This document shows, in pieces, positions 23,844 through 25,302 of a stretch of DNA of 25,302 nt. The notes beneath the pieces are model-generated. The model was not told where the DNA came from. It ran no database searches and saw nothing but the letters and a program-made list of their open reading frames with translations. The stretch comes from CAYUAI01 sp964442745. Lineage in GTDB: Bacteria; Pseudomonadota; Gammaproteobacteria; S012-40. Numbering within the stretch: the stretch's first letter is position 1; each line of letters begins with the position of its first letter. The translations under genes were made by a program, and so were the position numbers. Location of the stretch: NCBI GenBank assembly GCA_964442745.1, contig CAYUAI010000062.1, forward strand, positions 1 through 25,302, written 5' to 3'.

Positions 23844-23880
23844 CTCCTACATTGCTAGACCCAGGTGTCAAATGTAGGAG
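23844..23880. repeat. Perfect 10-bp inverted repeat downstream of the chaN-like gene
   Basis: The arms CTCCTACATT and AATGTAGGAG enclose a 17-nt loop, 46 nt after the ChaN-like stop. It could be the transcript end, but no U-tract follows. The TGTAGGAG arm resembles the start of repetitive extragenic palindromes known in Pseudomonas; a genome-wide copy count would be needed to call it a REP. Confidence 0.55.
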
Positions 23881-24183
23881 AGGTAACGATTCTCTCATCT
23901 TGTGACAGTTTATATGATACCGGCTGTCAAGCTCCCCCCTGATCGATCTCGCCATAAGCTTTACTATAACAAATAACTGTTTTTTTAATGAGTTGTCTCT
24001 CCTTTTAGAAATAGGTCTTGGATTTGCTCTGGTATTTCACCATTGAACATCAATGATGTAGGAAGCGGGGTATTTTTTTGTAGGTAAGGATGAAAACTTG
24101 GAAACAACAGTCGCAGCATTATGCAGATATACAGTGCTAAGTTGATTAAATTTTTAGCTAGCTCGTGTCGATAGTTTAATAAG

Positions 24184-24207
24184 TTACCACATTATTTTAA
24201 GTGGTAA
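24184..24207. promoter_or_regulatory. Perfect 7-bp dyad upstream of the small secreted-protein gene
   Basis: TTACCAC (24184-24190) and GTGGTAA (24201-24207) enclose 10 nt, an operator-like spacing, 131 nt before the ATG at 24339. The regulator is unknown. Confidence 0.35.
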
Positions 24208-24338
24208 GTAAATTATTGTAAAGCCTATTGGTAGCAATGCATTGGCGTGATTCGCGGTATTTTGTTATTGAAATGCACTAGCGCATTGTTGTACAGATGT
24301 AGAACCGACTTTATGCGATGATAATGAGGAGTATCTTT

Positions 24339-24731
24339 ATGAACCATAAGGTATTTTCTATTGTATTTGCGGCATTGTTGTTTTCGTTTGCGATGAGCAC
24401 AGTACAAGCTCAACCTTCCCAGCCTTTAAATCATCCTGAGCAAGAGTGCTTTGCTATTGCTATGGTAGGATATGATTCAGTGATTAATTCTAGACTGGGT
24501 GTGGTTCCGGAACATGCACTGGGTTTAGCTAAAGTAAAGCACGCCGCTGAGCGATCCGAAGATAAATACGCCCCTTTTTTACTCAAGGTGATACTCGATG
24601 CCTATCTCTGGAAAGATAGCCCGCATAATTATGCCGTTAGAACGATTTACCGATGTGCATCCGAGCAATCACAAAAGCAATTACAGGCCTCGTTGGATTA
24701 CGAAAATGGAAATTATCCATTGATGAAGTAA
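24339..24731 (+). CDS. Small secreted protein, 130 aa, unknown function
   Basis: The Sec signal peptide (1 to about 24, core FSIVFAALLFSFAMS, cleavage after VQA) is followed by a mature domain of about 106 residues containing two Cys (EC near the start and RC near the end) that may form a disulfide. The middle is helical (LGLAKVKHAAERS) and the protein ends with NYPLMK. The ATG at 24339 has GAGGAG 7 nt upstream; the in-frame ATG at 24318 has none and would lengthen the signal, so 24339 is chosen. I do not recognise the family. It is alone between long gaps and probably a single-gene unit with the hairpin at 24771 as its end. Confidence 0.75.
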   Translation: MNHKVFSIVFAALLFSFAMSTVQAQPSQPLNHPEQECFAIAMVGYDSVINSRLGVVPEHALGLAKVKHAAERSEDKYAPFLLKVILDAYLWKDSPHNYAVRTIYRCASEQSQKQLQASLDYENGNYPLMK

Positions 24732-24770
24732 GGCAATAGTTTGAAAAAGAAAACACGCTAAATACTAAGG

Positions 24771-24808
24771 ACTCAACAATCACCAGCTAAAGCTGCTGGT
24801 TGTTGAGT
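24771..24808 (+). terminator. Strong hairpin after the small secreted-protein gene
   Basis: ACTCAACAA (24771-24779) pairs with TTGTTGAGT (24800-24808), and an inner CCAGC/GCTGG (or CAGC/GCTG) helix continues the stem, with a small bulge. It lies 39 nt after the stop codon. The following bases are TAAAAAAC rather than T-rich, so termination efficiency is doubtful. It may be a processed or protein-assisted 3' end. Confidence 0.45.
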
Positions 24809-24916
24809 TAAAAAACTGATTTCAGGAGAAATAGACTCGTCCACATCCTTTTGATTTTGAGAGAACAAGTCGTTTATACTCTTCATGACTTACAATATTG
24901 ACACACGCCTAAACTT

Positions 24917-25270
24917 ATGACGACAAATCATTATCAAGTACTTATTGTCGGTGGCGGTATATCCGGATGCGCATTGCTTTATATGCTAGCACGTTATAGC
25001 CACGTTAATTCCATTGCCTTATTTGAAAAATATGATCACCTGGCAGCGCTTAATTCCAATGCTCGTAGCAATAGCCAAACCTTGCATTGCGGTGATATCG
25101 AAACCAATTACACCTTGGAAAAAGCACAACAAGTTAAGCGTATTGCTGAGTCTATTGTTAACTATAGCCATATAGCAGAAGATGCTAAATCGGCTTTGCA
25201 CATCTTTCCGAAAATGGTTTTAGGGGTGGGTGAGCAAGAAGTTGCATACATACTACCCGAGCACAAATAA
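24917..25270 (+). pseudogene. N-terminal part of an Mqo-like FAD oxidoreductase, stopped early
   Basis: The first 117 residues match the start of the epsilon/gamma-type malate:quinone oxidoreductase-like flavoproteins (Helicobacter HP0086 kind): FAD-binding VGGGISGCALLY (GxGxxG at 12-17), the Glu ending the second strand (FEK), then NSQTLHCGDIETNYT and KMVLGVGEQEV. Full proteins of this family are roughly 450-500 residues, and here the frame ends at TAA 25268-25270, with only 32 bases left in the window. The frames after the stop do not clearly resume the family sequence. Either a nonsense or frameshift mutation has broken the gene, or a base error occurs near 25250. No ribosome site is apparent. 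Confidence 0.65.
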
Positions 25271-25302
25271 ACTATACCTATCAATAAAAATCGTAGATAA
25301 TG

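Larger units (their letters stand above)
23799..24338. other. 540-bp intergenic region with three inverted repeats
   Basis: No gene was found. Perfect repeats are CTCCTACATT/AATGTAGGAG (23844-23880), TGACAG-N14-CTGTCA (around 23903-23928) and TTACCAC/GTGGTAA (24184-24207). The word TGTAGGA recurs near 24057. The promoter of the small secreted-protein gene should lie in the last 150 bp. Confidence 0.5.

Overview
The window reads as a chromosomal segment of a moderately AT-rich gammaproteobacterium. The evidence is a glrK/qseE-qseG-glrR/qseF three-gene set, a GluQRS (gluQ), a rhombosortase, a pstSCAB operon, a NifU-like Fe-S protein, a ChaN-family protein, and many Sec/lipoprotein signals. Genus cannot be fixed from the sequence. 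No tRNA, rRNA, CRISPR array, insertion sequence or phage gene was recognised.

Region 1 (about 1-9985), all on the minus strand and read right to left: a lipoprotein subtilase split in two frames (9985->7551), a giant secreted multiheme cytochrome with 40 CxxCH motifs in 20 paired modules (6939->3682), a membrane-anchored von Willebrand A protein (3152->1272) and, 5 nt later, a coiled-coil membrane protein (1266->127). The subtilase and cytochrome pair recalls the OmcZ nanowire cytochrome and its subtilisin-like processing protease OzpA in Geobacter. It is the best candidate here for an undescribed system. The subtilase reading frame breaks exactly at its catalytic-His motif, inside a perfect 8-bp hairpin, so the protease may be dead, or the break may be a sequence error.

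Region 2 (10345-15576, minus): gluQ, a doubtful small ORF before it, a rhombosortase 22 nt after pstB, and the tightly overlapping pstSCAB high-affinity phosphate transporter (no phoU or phoBR in view). Divergent from pstS is region 3 (15875-19423, plus): sensor kinase GlrK/QseE, lipoprotein QseG and sigma-54 activator GlrR/QseF, probably one operon. The 298-bp divergent spacer holds two small dyads.

Region 4 (19424-25302): a 574-bp non-coding stretch rich in inverted repeats, a lipoprotein with three copies of a parallel-beta-helix-like unit at an exact 202-residue period, a NifU-domain protein, a ChaN-like haem-binding-family protein, a small secreted protein of unknown role, and the first 117 codons of a Helicobacter-type malate:quinone oxidoreductase-like flavoprotein, stopped early near the window edge. 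Intergenic gaps here are long and carry several clean hairpins without U-tracts.
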